A stretch of 64,000 nucleotides of DNA from a virus. The notes beneath the pieces are model-generated. The model saw only the letters and a program-made list of their open reading frames with translations. It had not been told where the DNA came from and did not search any database. A program made the position numbers and the translations under genes. Positions 51,205-59,940 of the stretch are shown here, piece after piece. Numbering within the stretch: position 1 is the first letter of the stretch; each line of letters starts with the position of its first letter. The stretch covers positions 1 through 64,000 of the IMG/VR virus record IMGVR_UViG_3300023174_000133; one strand, 5' to 3'.

Positions 51205-52134
51205 TTAGCGACTATTTTTAAACCATTCAACAGTTCGAGCGACGCCGTCTTCGAAAGAAATACGAGGCTCCCAATTTAATTGAGATTTTGCTAAATCAAT
51301 ATTAGGCTTACGCTGCGTTGGGTCGTCTTGAGGAAGCGGTTTATGAATGATACCAGCACTATTGTTAGTAAAACGATTGATATATTCTGCGAGTTGTAGC
51401 ATCGTCATTTCGTGTGGATTGCCGATATTACAGGGAGTGTTTAGATTTGATTCCATCAAAGCATTAATACCCCTGACAAGATCTTCGACATAACAAAAAC
51501 TACGAGTTTGTTTACCGTCTCCGAACACAGTCAATGGTTCTCCGTTCAACGCCTGATTGATAAACGCCGGCATTACTCGACCATCATTCGGACGCATTCT
51601 GGGGCCATACGTATTGAAGATTCGAACAATGCGTGTATCAACATTTTTATATCGTTGGTATGCCATCGTCAAAGCTTCGGCATAACGTTTGGCCTCGTCG
51701 TACACACTTCGAGGCCCGATTGGATTCACATTACCCCAATACGTTTCAACTTGAGGGTGTACGGCGGGGTCACCGTACACCTCGGAAGTACTGGCGAATA
51801 AGAATCTTGCGCCATCACTAACGCATCGATTCAAACACACTTCTGACGCTTTCGAACCGGCTTCGAGAGTCTCAAATGGCAATTCAACATAGTCAATCGG
51901 CGATGCTGGAGATGCCATGTGATAGATGCGTTCAAATTTTACATCGCTTGGAATTCCATTGATGACGTTAAATTCGAAAAAATGAAAATTCGAATTATTT
52001 TTTAGATGCGCAATGTTATCTGGTTTTCCTGTGATGAAATTATCAACTCCCCACACCTCGTGACCTTGCAATAACAACAAATCTATGAGATGTGAAGGAA
52101 CAAATCCAGCAGCGCCAGTGACTAAAATTTTCAT
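51205..52134 (-). CDS. UDP-glucuronate decarboxylase-like NAD-dependent epimerase (UXS)
   Basis: Rossmann start [12 protein letters not shown] (a variant of GGAGFLGSHL), [12 protein letters not shown], and [20 protein letters not shown] carrying the catalytic Tyr/Lys, then [19 protein letters not shown] and [13 protein letters not shown] as in UDP-xylose synthase. 309 residues. Makes UDP-xylose from UDP-glucuronate. May modify phage or host glycans, or DNA; role inferred. Confidence 0.9.
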   Translation of the reverse strand: MKILVTGAAGFVPSHLIDLLLLQGHEVWGVDNFITGKPDNIAHLKNNSNFHFFEFNVINGIPSDVKFERIYHMASPASPIDYVELPFETLEAGSKASEVCLNRCVSDGARFLFASTSEVYGDPAVHPQVETYWGNVNPIGPRSVYDEAKRYAEALTMAYQRYKNVDTRIVRIFNTYGPRMRPNDGRVMPAFINQALNGEPLTVFGDGKQTRSFCYVEDLVRGINALMESNLNTPCNIGNPHEMTMLQLAEYINRFTNNSAGIIHKPLPQDDPTQRKPNIDLAKSQLNWEPRISFEDGVARTVEWFKNSR

Positions 52135-52364
52135 CAGTTGTCGTCGTCCTCGAGTTGGACGAATCGAACGTTCTTAATCCAGTAACCTCGACGCTTAAGT
52201 GTGCTGACAATCTCGGTCGCATCGCACATGCTGGCGTAACCATACGAGACCTTGATTTCATTTACCATCGTCTTCTGTAGTTCAGATAGATTATGCGCAG
52301 TAATAGTCGTAGCGCCTTGTTCTTGTGGACGGGTAATCATCACTGGGAAACGAACTTCACTCAT
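52134..52364 (-). CDS. Hypothetical protein, 76 aa
   Basis: Starts [20 protein letters not shown], ends [11 protein letters not shown]. Stop overlaps the epimerase start by 1 nt. GTTATATT lies 20 nt upstream. No motif recognised. Confidence 0.6.
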   Translation of the reverse strand: MSEVRFPVMITRPQEQGATTITAHNLSELQKTMVNEIKVSYGYASMCDATEIVSTLKRRGYWIKNVRFVQLEDDDN

Positions 52365-52384
52365 GTTTTCTCCTTCTGTTTGCT

Positions 52385-52392
52385 TAATATAA
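52385..52392 (-). promoter_or_regulatory. GTTATATT promoter word
   Basis: 20 nt upstream of the start at 52364, between it and an AGAAGGAG site; drives the 52134 / UXS pair. Confidence 0.5.
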
Positions 52393-52425
52393 CAATCTTT
52401 TTCTAAATTAACAACTATCGATCGA

Positions 52426-53799
52426 TTACTTTTTAGAGTTTTTTACGATTTTCTTTTTGAGTTCCTTTAGATCTCCTCGATACATTTCAATTGGCAACGT
52501 TTTTTCGACCTTCGAAACTTCTTCTTTCTTTTCTTCGAGCGATTGCTTTAGTTCTTCAAACTTTTCTTTCGTTAGAGTGTGCACTGGAAGCGAAGTCAAA
52601 TAGTTCCAGGTGCCTTCCCGTTTATTAAACTTGAATTTATCCAAGTCGCTTTCTAAATCACTCTTCTTTCTTCCGTTTATTTCGAGTTCGCCGTCGATAA
52701 TCATTTTAATAAAGCGCGCGCGATTATCAAGAACCAACAACTCATCTTTGAGATTCGACAACATCTTTTGTTTGCGGATTTCGTAATAACCAGCACGAAA
52801 CGCTACGAAGTATCGAACGATGTCATGCGCACTATCGAAAATCTTTAGTTTGCCGGACTCGTCCAGAGTCGTAAAATTCTCCGTCTCACGTTCGCTCATT
52901 TTCAGAACATCGTCAAGTTTCTTTTTCTTGATGAGTTCGGAGAGGTTCTGGCGAGGGAATTTAAGGACGTAATTTACCTTTTCTGATGAATTGTCGTCGT
53001 ACGAATGTATGACGCCCTTCTCGATGAGCGAATCGAGGTGCTGTTCATACTTTTCATAAGTAAAAGACGGAGGCACTTCGAAGATTTCGACCGTCGAAGT
53101 ATTCTTCACATCGTATCGACCGCGAATAACCCAGCTCTTAGGAGAGTCCGGGACAGTTGAGTAAGCGCCGTCGAAGCCTTTAATCCACGGATTGAGCGCG
53201 GGCATTTCTTTGTCTTCGAGAACTGCGAGGCAAGCATCGATCAAATCGACAGGATTACGATTCAAGATGTTCGTTGCAAAGCCGACTGCGATACCAGAGC
53301 CACCATTCAAGAGCACAGTCGGAATGATGGGTAAGAAAAACTTCGGTTCAATCTCTTCTCCCTCTTCGAATTGAGGGTCGACGAGGTCGAAATCCTTATA
53401 GAGTAGTCGAAAGTTTTCGTTGAACTTTACGCCGACGTAACGGGGAGCTCCTGCCTCTGGCGATCGAAGCGAACCGAACTGACCGACACCTTCGAAGATG
53501 GGCATTGAGTTCTTAAAGTCCTGAGCCATAGCAGTGATGGCCGACTCCAAAGACCCTCCCCCGTGATGATAGAAGGCTTCTGAAGCCACTCGACCCGCAA
53601 GTTGGAATACCTTAAGGGGCTTCTCATTCCCACTCTTAAAGACCCTATTAGCGACGAATGCGATCTTCCTTTGCGACGGTTTGAAACCGTCGATAACACT
53701 TGGGATAGCGCGCGATGTGATCGTATAAACTGCGTAATTTCGAAGCTCGTTGTCGAAGAAATCGTCAATCTGTCGCGACGGAATCTGATTGCTCTGCAC
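52426..53799 (-). CDS. DNA topoisomerase II medium subunit (T4 gp52-like)
   Basis: EAGAPRYVGVKF carries the active-site Tyr (residue 121), preceded by FQLAGRVASEAFYHHGGGSL and LKDFKNSMPIFEGVGQFGS-like segments. 457 residues. A GTG at 53799 is preferred over the ATG at 53805 by spacing to GGAG. It overlaps the large subunit by about 35 nt, indicating translational coupling. Confidence 0.93.
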   Translation of the reverse strand: MQSNQIPSRQIDDFFDNELRNYAVYTITSRAIPSVIDGFKPSQRKIAFVANRVFKSGNEKPLKVFQLAGRVASEAFYHHGGGSLESAITAMAQDFKNSMPIFEGVGQFGSLRSPEAGAPRYVGVKFNENFRLLYKDFDLVDPQFEEGEEIEPKFFLPIIPTVLLNGGSGIAVGFATNILNRNPVDLIDACLAVLEDKEMPALNPWIKGFDGAYSTVPDSPKSWVIRGRYDVKNTSTVEIFEVPPSFTYEKYEQHLDSLIEKGVIHSYDDNSSEKVNYVLKFPRQNLSELIKKKKLDDVLKMSERETENFTTLDESGKLKIFDSAHDIVRYFVAFRAGYYEIRKQKMLSNLKDELLVLDNRARFIKMIIDGELEINGRKKSDLESDLDKFKFNKREGTWNYLTSLPVHTLTKEKFEELKQSLEEKKEEVSKVEKTLPIEMYRGDLKELKKKIVKNSKK

Positions 53800-55669
53800 T
53801 TTCATCTCCAGAATTAAATTCTACACCGAGAATCTTAGATTTTCTAACATCAATTCCCGCAGGTGAAAACCAAGAATCTAAAGAAAATTTCAAATCGCTA
53901 CCTGGTGCGATAGAGAACATCTTCGGATTCTGAATAATTTCCTTATATTCTTGGTCATCGAGCGCGGCCAAACCTTTCTTGTATGATACGTCCCACTTTT
54001 CGATGTTCTTGCAAGTTGAGACCCACGCTTCGAATTCTTGTGGAGTATAAAACCACTGTGTATCATTACCTTTTTTCGCGACGACCAATGGAGTTTGAAC
54101 TCGACAAATCTTACCACCAGTCAATAGCTCTGGCCAATATCTTCCGAAGAAATTGACAAGCAATCCCGCGATCGAATCACCATCAGGGTCTGCGTCAGAG
54201 TAGATTAAGATCTTACCGTATCGTAAGTCCTTAGGTTCTTCACCGAGCTTAAGTCCAATAGCCATCAACATTTCTTTGACTTCGTTGTTCTGCATCACAC
54301 GTGCAGCTGTCAGTTCAGACACGTTGATGAACTTTCCACGGAGTGGGAATGCACCCTGCGTCGTCGGGTCACGGAATTTACGAAAAGCTGAAGACGCCGA
54401 ATCTCCCTCAAAGAGTGCGAGTGTACATCGATCGCGATTGAATCGAGCTTTTGCGTCGATTAGCTTAAGAACTTTCCCCTTCGCGAGGTTTTTATTAAGT
54501 TCTCGAAGTTGTTTACGCTCATCGGCCAAAGCTTTTTGCTGCGCCCAGTCGAGAATTCGTTGGACAAGTTCCGATTCCATAATCGACTTTAATGTTTTCT
54601 CACCGATTTCATACTTCGACCCGAACTCTCGAGACTCGGTGATGAGCTTTTCCTTAGTCTGAGACGAAAACGCAGGATTGACTACGTCACACTGCACGAA
54701 TACAAACAAGTGATTTCGAAGCTCGGAGGGCTTCAAGTCAACTTTATGTTTACGTTTGACCTTTTCTCGAAGCCAATCGATGACCTGATTCGCGATGTAA
54801 TCTACGTGTGTTCCACCGTCTTTCGTCTCTACCGAGTTAACGAATGAAACCTGCGAAAACGAACCATTAGAGGGAGCAATTCCAATCTTCCAGCGTTCGC
54901 CTTCCTCTTCGTAAATCACGTTTTCGTCGAATAGGACGCAGTAATCCTTGAACGAAGTGAAGCTTTTTTCGACTGCATTAAAGTAAACTTTTAGTTTACC
55001 GTTGCACGCTGCGATGTCGATACAACGCTTACGCATCATTTCTACGTGCGAATCATCGATAGTTTCCATGCCAAAGCGAGCGAGGTCAGGCTGGAAGGAA
55101 ATTTCTGTATAACCGTCGCCAGGAATCTTACGAACTTCGGCTTTTGTCCTGTCTCGCATATTATTCGTGAAGGTCTGCTCGAATTCATTCTTACCGTCGC
55201 AAGTCCGGACTTCGAAACGAGTCGAAAAGATGTTCGTAAGAGTCGAACCGACACCATTCGTACCGGCGACGAGACGTTCTTCGCTATCGTCGAAGTTCGA
55301 ACCAGCCTTCAAGTTCGAAAAAATGAGCTCTGGGACCCACTCATCGTACTCGGAATGCTTGACGACGGGAATACCACCGTTATCCCAGATGGTAACGGTC
55401 GAATTTTTCTGGTTCACCGTCACACGAATCTCGTTTAACTTTTTATTCCTGCGATGTTCATCGACGGAGTTCGAGACGATTTCATCAAAAATCTTCAGGA
55501 ACGCTGGATTATACGTGACTTTATGGAGTTCAAACTTACCCGTTTCAGGAGACAAAAAGTAGACATCGTCTTCTTTCGGTTTCGTAGACCCAATCCACAT
55601 GCCAGGTCGAGCAAGTGCGTGGTCAATGTCGGATAGTTTTTTATACTTTTCTTCAATAGACTTTGTCAT
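53765..55669 (-). CDS. DNA topoisomerase II large subunit (T4 gp39/60-like)
   Basis: ATPase motifs NSVDEH (67-72), WDNGGIPV (95-102), GTNGVGSTLTN (137-147). Toprim motifs LFEGDSASSAF (E421) and SDADPDGDSIAG. In T4 this subunit is split into gp39 and gp60; here one continuous 634-residue ORF carries both. Enough for a functional topoisomerase with the gp52-like gene. Confidence 0.95.
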   Translation of the reverse strand: MTKSIEEKYKKLSDIDHALARPGMWIGSTKPKEDDVYFLSPETGKFELHKVTYNPAFLKIFDEIVSNSVDEHRRNKKLNEIRVTVNQKNSTVTIWDNGGIPVVKHSEYDEWVPELIFSNLKAGSNFDDSEERLVAGTNGVGSTLTNIFSTRFEVRTCDGKNEFEQTFTNNMRDRTKAEVRKIPGDGYTEISFQPDLARFGMETIDDSHVEMMRKRCIDIAACNGKLKVYFNAVEKSFTSFKDYCVLFDENVIYEEEGERWKIGIAPSNGSFSQVSFVNSVETKDGGTHVDYIANQVIDWLREKVKRKHKVDLKPSELRNHLFVFVQCDVVNPAFSSQTKEKLITESREFGSKYEIGEKTLKSIMESELVQRILDWAQQKALADERKQLRELNKNLAKGKVLKLIDAKARFNRDRCTLALFEGDSASSAFRKFRDPTTQGAFPLRGKFINVSELTAARVMQNNEVKEMLMAIGLKLGEEPKDLRYGKILIYSDADPDGDSIAGLLVNFFGRYWPELLTGGKICRVQTPLVVAKKGNDTQWFYTPQEFEAWVSTCKNIEKWDVSYKKGLAALDDQEYKEIIQNPKMFSIAPGSDLKFSLDSWFSPAGIDVRKSKILGVEFNSGDESAEQSDSVATD

Positions 55670-55670
55670 A

Positions 55671-55910
55671 TCAACACCCGATGATGATGGTCCTCATATT
55701 CTTATGCCAATGGCCACAAGTGTATCGTAATTCTTGAGCTTTATTTTCCTTACAGAAAATTTCTACGAACTTTCCACCGTCGTCGGAACCTTGCCGGACT
55801 CTCTCGACAGGAAAATCTTTATATAACTCAATGATTTCTTGTGAGAGTCGCTCGGCAACTGGGTCGATTTCTTCTTCGACCTTGATACTAATCGGCTTTT
55901 GGTCTAACAA
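55671..55910 (-). CDS. Hypothetical protein, 79 aa
   Basis: TTG start at 55910 with GAGG 6 nt upstream is preferred over a GTG at 55937, which falls inside a GTTATATT promoter word. Product starts with LDQKPISIKVEEEIDPVAE and ends YTCGHWHKNMRTIIIGC. No motif recognised apart from two Cys and two His. Confidence 0.6.
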   Translation of the reverse strand: MLDQKPISIKVEEEIDPVAERLSQEIIELYKDFPVERVRQGSDDGGKFVEIFCKENKAQELRYTCGHWHKNMRTIIIGC

Positions 55911-55927
55911 AAACAGCCTCCATGTAG

Positions 55928-55935
55928 AATATAAC
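55928..55935 (-). promoter_or_regulatory. GTTATATT promoter word
   Basis: 17 nt upstream of the TTG at 55910. Probably also reads into the topoisomerase genes 2 nt downstream. Confidence 0.5.
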
Positions 55936-55960
55936 ACATCTTTGACGAAAAGAACATAGC

Positions 55961-56875
55961 CTAAACGATTTCTACTCGATTTTCGATCTTGTCAAGTGCC
56001 CAATCGACCTGAATGTGACGAGTCTGGCCATACCCGTCAGTGGCAACTTTCTTTGAAATAGTCCACTTATTCAACAGAATTACAATGTCTGCGAGTGAAA
56101 TGTCACCACTGGATAATAACTGGTCAAGAGCTCGCATCATCATTTGTTTACGTGTGTGTTCTGCGTTAAAAATACTCGGCCATTCATCATTTTTAACGCG
56201 AGCGACCCATTCGATAAGTAAGTCTTTCGAGGCATGTGTAATCGCATTGTAATTACGATGCATCAAATATTTCGCAAGACGGCGACCAAGGAATGGCGTC
56301 GAGCTTTTGTTAATCTCTATCACCTTAAATTCTTGAAGTTCAAACCATTTTTTAGGAAATACGATTCTCTCCCCGTCGAAACCAACCATACAATTCACCA
56401 GGTCGAAGTCGGAAATCGTATCGATAAGAGTGCGCTTAAACCCGTCAGGTGGATTCGTTACATACTGAATTTTGACCTCGTTAATGCGATTTTCGTCGAT
56501 GTTAGTCGAAGTGGCATAATTACGAGTAAGTCTATTCGGACGCAGGAGCCAGTCGGTCGCGAAACGACCAGTCGTGTTAAATTTAGGAGACCTAAAATTC
56601 GCTGTAGCATCTTCGTTCGCGTTCTTGGCAGAAACAGCGTCAGGGAAAAAGATATCGATATCGCCAGGAAAATCGACGTCTCGACGGCGTTCAGGCCAGA
56701 TGTAATCTACGATTGATTCACCTGCCAGGATGGTCCTCGCAAATCCCCCGGCAATCCAACCTCCGTTTCTAATCCCGATAGAAACAGTTTGGTCTGTGAT
56801 AATGTGGTAAAAAAGCCCAAACTCTTCAGGTCTAATGAATTCTGACAGAGGACGACTAACAAATTCGAGTGTCAT
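55961..56875 (-). CDS. Nucleotidyltransferase-fold protein (Pol beta-like), 304 aa
   Basis: Start at 56875 has GGAG nearby. NGGWIAGGFARTIL and DVDFPGDIDIFFPDA carry the GG/GS and DxD of the nucleotidyltransferase superfamily; TISDFDLVNCMVGFDGERIV follows. Common in phages; substrate unknown. Confidence 0.75.
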   Translation of the reverse strand: MTLEFVSRPLSEFIRPEEFGLFYHIITDQTVSIGIRNGGWIAGGFARTILAGESIVDYIWPERRRDVDFPGDIDIFFPDAVSAKNANEDATANFRSPKFNTTGRFATDWLLRPNRLTRNYATSTNIDENRINEVKIQYVTNPPDGFKRTLIDTISDFDLVNCMVGFDGERIVFPKKWFELQEFKVIEINKSSTPFLGRRLAKYLMHRNYNAITHASKDLLIEWVARVKNDEWPSIFNAEHTRKQMMMRALDQLLSSGDISLADIVILLNKWTISKKVATDGYGQTRHIQVDWALDKIENRVEIV

Positions 56876-56941
56876 TTTTTCTCCACAGCCCAAATTTAAT
56901 GTAACATCATTTTTATTCTTTGGACATAGCGAAAGAGCGAA

Positions 56942-56949
56942 ATACTTAG
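56942..56949 (+). promoter_or_regulatory. ATACTTAG late-type promoter word
   Basis: 18 nt before the start at 56968, with GGGAG between. Member of the nine-copy set. Confidence 0.4.
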
Positions 56950-56967
56950 ATATTATTGGGAGTTAAA

Positions 56968-57513
56968 ATGATTGAAACCTTACGAGCATTGATTAGAGAA
57001 TGCGTTTTGGAAGAAGCACGAACGCTTATGGGAATAGATTTAACGGACTTATCTCTTAGCGAAATCGATGAGCTTGAATTATACCTAAGCGGTAACATTT
57101 CGCTTGATGATATCGAAAGCCCTATCGTTAAAAGAAGAGTTACTGGGATGCAGGCCAAGAATCAAAGAAAACAACCCGATGTTTTCGTGAGAAGAAGACA
57201 AGGTGATGATAAAGACGTCGTCGTCAAAAGAAAAGAGCCCGGTAATCAACCAAGTCTCATTACGAAACCCAACATAGCCAAACCGCCACCGCCAATGAAT
57301 AGACTAATAAATGGTCAAACGATGGGGAAAAGAGAGCACACCGTAGACCTCGGAATGATGAACATAACGAATGATTATGGCGACCGTCTTAGAATACGTC
57401 ACAAAGAAAGACAACAAGCTCCAGGATACTGGATATGGGATACAAATCTACGCGACGAAAAGGGTAAGGTCGGCGATTGGGTTTGGGTGCCAGGAAAGAC
57501 TTACGGAAAGTAA
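56968..57513 (+). CDS. Tagged protein, 181 aa
   Basis: ATG at 56968 (MIETLRALIRECVLEEARTL) gives the N-terminal tag with VLE. The middle is basic (KRKEPGNQPSLITKPNIAKP) and the end (GYWIWDTNLRDEKGKVGDWV) contains Trp/Gly repeats. Function unknown. Confidence 0.7.
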   Translation: MIETLRALIRECVLEEARTLMGIDLTDLSLSEIDELELYLSGNISLDDIESPIVKRRVTGMQAKNQRKQPDVFVRRRQGDDKDVVVKRKEPGNQPSLITKPNIAKPPPPMNRLINGQTMGKREHTVDLGMMNITNDYGDRLRIRHKERQQAPGYWIWDTNLRDEKGKVGDWVWVPGKTYGK

Positions 57514-57518
57514 TTCGT

Positions 57519-57944
57519 TTACGCGTGACAGCCGATTTTAACGAATCGGCCATCTCTAAGTCCGTAAGTATTCACGCAGCAACATCCATATGATCCTCCC
57601 TCCCCCATCCACGAGGGTTCGTCATCATCCGGAAGAATAGACAACCAGTCCTCATCGCCACCATTCGTCGATAACGCCCTGAGCTCGCCTGGGGCGTCGT
57701 AAAACTTCCAGGTAATGATTGAATTTCCTTGTTGTTCAATGGTTGGAACGGGTGGACCAGACCAACACCACTCGTCAAATTCCGAGATGTATTCCGTGCT
57801 TTTATGGTCTGGGTAGTGACGAAATTCGCTCTTACCATCAGCCAAATAATACATATAGACCCTGTCGTACCTTACACCCGCGCGCCAGGCGATGATACAA
57901 CCGCTCGCAGATTCGTCGGGTTCAATCTCGTTCCAATCATACAT
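57519..57944 (-). CDS. Hypothetical protein with Trp-rich middle, 141 aa
   Basis: MYDWNEIEPDESASGCIIAW, DEWCWSGPPVPTIEQ, SYGCCCVNTYGLRDGRFVKI and an acidic tail. No motif recognised. First of the dense small-gene row; its start overlaps the next stop by 8 nt. Confidence 0.6.
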   Translation of the reverse strand: MYDWNEIEPDESASGCIIAWRAGVRYDRVYMYYLADGKSEFRHYPDHKSTEYISEFDEWCWSGPPVPTIEQQGNSIITWKFYDAPGELRALSTNGGDEDWLSILPDDDEPSWMGEGGSYGCCCVNTYGLRDGRFVKIGCHA

Positions 57945-58101
57945 CTTCTTTTCCTCGCCAGAATTCTGTCTCTAACCTACACAAAGGACAAGGATATTCA
58001 AGTGAACATTCTCGTTCAATGTAATCATTAGTGTAAGTCAATCTAACAAGATCTCTAATGATTTCGAGTAAAACCTGAAATTTATTCAATAACTTGGACA
58101 T
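57937..58101 (-). CDS. Short hypothetical protein, 54 aa
   Basis: Start at 58101 (MSKLLNKFQVLLEIIRDLVR) then CSLEYPCPLCRLETEF, a possible zinc site. Starts inside the neighbour's end by 20 nt. Confidence 0.55.
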   Translation of the reverse strand: MSKLLNKFQVLLEIIRDLVRLTYTNDYIERECSLEYPCPLCRLETEFWRGKEDV

Positions 58102-58351
58102 ATGATCGCCGAATCCAACCTTGCCCTTCACCAGGAACGATGACCTTCACCCACCATTCACCACGGGCGAATGCCGTATCGACGAGCAAGGACGACAAAC
58201 CAGCCTTAAATTTAGGTCCTCGAGGTCGCCAATCAGCTGGGTCAACATCGTCTGATGGCACTTTGTTGAAGGTTGTGTAAGAACCATCAACCATTCGAAG
58301 CCTAACGAGGTCGCCCTGTTGCAAATCACATGGAATATCACTTGAATTCAC
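58082..58351 (-). CDS. Small SH3-like family protein, 89 aa
   Basis: GTG at 58351 with AAGGAG spaced about 9 nt is preferred over 58399. LQQGDLVRLRMVDGSYTTFN and GEWWVKVIVPGEGQGWIRRS are the family pattern. Confidence 0.65.
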   Translation of the reverse strand: MNSSDIPCDLQQGDLVRLRMVDGSYTTFNKVPSDDVDPADWRPRGPKFKAGLSSLLVDTAFARGEWWVKVIVPGEGQGWIRRSYVQVIE

Positions 58352-58365
58352 GGTTTCTTCTCCTT

Positions 58366-58635
58366 CTACATCTTGTAAAAATGCCACAACGTCCCCCAAA
58401 AAGTCTTAAGCTCGCCATTTAACATGACAGTAACATCGACAGCATCGCTTACACTCGCTTTCGATTTCGGGTGTTCAACCCCAGTAACGATACAAGGTCC
58501 ATGAAAAGTATGCTCGGCACCAGTCGAATGGGTCGATAAAATAAATGGGTTGTGTATGAAAACTAAATCCCCTTCTTTCAATTTGTTAGCAGGAATCATC
58601 TTATTCGAATCTTTCGTTACGTCAAAGTTGAACAT
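58366..58635 (-). CDS. Small SH3-like family protein, 89 aa
   Basis: LKEGDLVFIHNPFILSTHS, GPCIVTGVEHPKSKAS and VTVMLNGELKTFWGTLWHF follow the family layout; its start overlaps the next stop by 19 nt. Confidence 0.65.
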   Translation of the reverse strand: MFNFDVTKDSNKMIPANKLKEGDLVFIHNPFILSTHSTGAEHTFHGPCIVTGVEHPKSKASVSDAVDVTVMLNGELKTFWGTLWHFYKM

Positions 58636-58853
58636 CGTTCTACCTCATCATCGAAATACTCTCTGATTATACCATCACCGAACATAATTGATACAACGTA
58701 TATGGGTTCTCTTGAAACCCGTCCAGCGTCTCTCACACTTTTCAATTCGTGGTCATTCGCGTTAACTACGTTCCAAACAATTCCTGTATTAGGACAATTT
58801 AGATCGTCAAAATAATCGTGTTTGATGACTACAAGTTCACCGATGCTAAACAT
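58617..58853 (-). CDS. Small SH3-like family protein, 78 aa
   Basis: MFSIGELVVIKHDYFDDLNC, PNTGIVWNVVNANDHELKS and VVSIMFGDGIIREYFDDEVE follow the pattern. Overlaps the next gene by 8 nt. Confidence 0.65.
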   Translation of the reverse strand: MFSIGELVVIKHDYFDDLNCPNTGIVWNVVNANDHELKSVRDAGRVSREPIYVVSIMFGDGIIREYFDDEVERCSTLT

Positions 58854-59025
58854 GGAAACGTCGCAAATTCGACAGTTTATACCAGCGACACTCGCCGTCG
58901 GGTGTCATAACTTTCCACATTCCATCTAAAAAAGTATCATGACGTAAAACAATACAAGTCGTCCCGTCGCTATCAGAAAATCCACCAGTATCGATCTTCG
59001 CCAAGTCTCCCGTTTTGATTGTCAT
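58846..59025 (-). CDS. Small SH3-like family protein, 59 aa
   Basis: ATG at 59025 with GAGGTAG upstream gives MTIKTGDLAKIDTGGFSDSD, then WKVMTPDGECRWYKLSNL and a stop overlapping the next gene. Below usual ORF cut-offs but matches the family exactly. GTTATATT lies 17 nt upstream. Confidence 0.7.
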   Translation of the reverse strand: MTIKTGDLAKIDTGGFSDSDGTTCIVLRHDTFLDGMWKVMTPDGECRWYKLSNLRRFHV

Positions 59026-59042
59026 TTCTACCTCACAAGAAC

Positions 59043-59050
59043 AATATAAC
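59043..59050 (-). promoter_or_regulatory. GTTATATT promoter word
   Basis: 17 nt upstream of the start at 59025; CAGGTTATATTGTTC context. Confidence 0.5.
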
Positions 59051-59055
59051 CTGTA

Positions 59056-59364
59056 TCAAACATCTTTGACATAGCAATCTTTGCCTCTATACCAAGTTTT
59101 TCCAGTCCTAATTTTTTTATAGACCGGTTCTACGGCATACTCGCCCCACCCCTCGGTTACGATTCCGTTGGGTAGTAAGAGTTTCATTTCATATCCACTA
59201 TACTCAGGAATGTCTATCCACTCGAAATCGATAACGACACCACACGTATCGTAAGGAATCTGATTGTCGTGTTGATCTGTCCAGCATCCATTAGAATACG
59301 GACTTTCAGTTTTATAAAATTTCATAATGTCTCCAATAGAGACTTTTTTCGGGTTCTTTTTCAC
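59056..59364 (-). CDS. Small SH3-like family protein, 102 aa
   Basis: GTG at 59364 overlaps the upstream TGA as GTGA and puts KKVSIGDIMKFYKTE at the N-terminus, the family start. GVVIDFEWIDIPEYSGYEM follows with a basic tail (RTGKTWYRGKDCYVKDV). Confidence 0.65.
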   Translation of the reverse strand: MKKNPKKVSIGDIMKFYKTESPYSNGCWTDQHDNQIPYDTCGVVIDFEWIDIPEYSGYEMKLLLPNGIVTEGWGEYAVEPVYKKIRTGKTWYRGKDCYVKDV

Positions 59365-59591
59365 GCAGTTTCCCAAGGAATCAGCGTATTCCAGCCGCAT
59401 ACAACGTACTCAATTTTTTCGCCTATTAAAACGACATAATACCACATGTTCGTATTTTTTATGTTCGAAGAAAAATCGTACTTATCTGTGTGTTCTGCGG
59501 GTATTAATGGTCCATCGAGTAATACATACGGGCCCATTTTAGAACCATGTTGGTCTATCATCCCAACTAATTCGCCTTGCTTAAGAGTCAT
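59361..59591 (-). CDS. Small SH3-like family protein, 76 aa
   Basis: LKQGELVGMIDQHGSKMGPY, MWYYVVLIGEKIEYVVCGWN fit the family with Gly-Glu-Leu in place of GDL. Overlaps the next gene as GTGA. Confidence 0.65.
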   Translation of the reverse strand: MTLKQGELVGMIDQHGSKMGPYVLLDGPLIPAEHTDKYDFSSNIKNTNMWYYVVLIGEKIEYVVCGWNTLIPWETA

Positions 59592-59600
59592 ACAATCATT

Positions 59601-59822
59601 TTATTCTTCTGTAGACGTTTTTTCACGATTCAAGTAGTCGTAAAATTCGAAGGCCAACCAAGTGAAAGTAAACAATTCGATAGCAACAGGCCAGATCGCG
59701 AACCAGTAAAACGTTTCGTTTTTGTCCTTGTCTTCGCTAAAGTCTTCACTCGGGTAAGCCATCCGAAAGCGAGTGAAAAGATAGAACCAGGCGTAAAAAC
59801 AGAAAAGGTGAAACATCAGCAT
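59601..59822 (-). CDS. Small membrane protein, 73 aa
   Basis: Two hydrophobic stretches (MLMFHLFCFYAWFYLFTRF and FYWFAIWPVAIELFTFTWLA) separated by an acidic loop. GTTATATT lies 30 nt upstream with TAGGAG near the start. Function unknown. Confidence 0.65.
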   Translation of the reverse strand: MLMFHLFCFYAWFYLFTRFRMAYPSEDFSEDKDKNETFYWFAIWPVAIELFTFTWLAFEFYDYLNREKTSTEE

Positions 59823-59852
59823 CTTTCGTTCTCCTACGCTTTATCTTTAAAT

Positions 59853-59860
59853 AATATAAC
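59853..59860 (-). promoter_or_regulatory. GTTATATT promoter word
   Basis: 30 nt upstream of the start at 59822, context GGGTTATATTATTTAAAG. Confidence 0.5.
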
Positions 59861-59940
59861 CCGTTGATCTTAAGCGTGACATGTCATTCTGCATTTATTT
59901 TTAAATAAATTTTGAAATTTAGTGAAGATTGCGAATATCT

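Noticed and set aside
54276-54662. Plus-strand ORF opposite the topoisomerase large subunit
   Set aside because: Antisense to a strongly conserved gene, no domain, no start signal.
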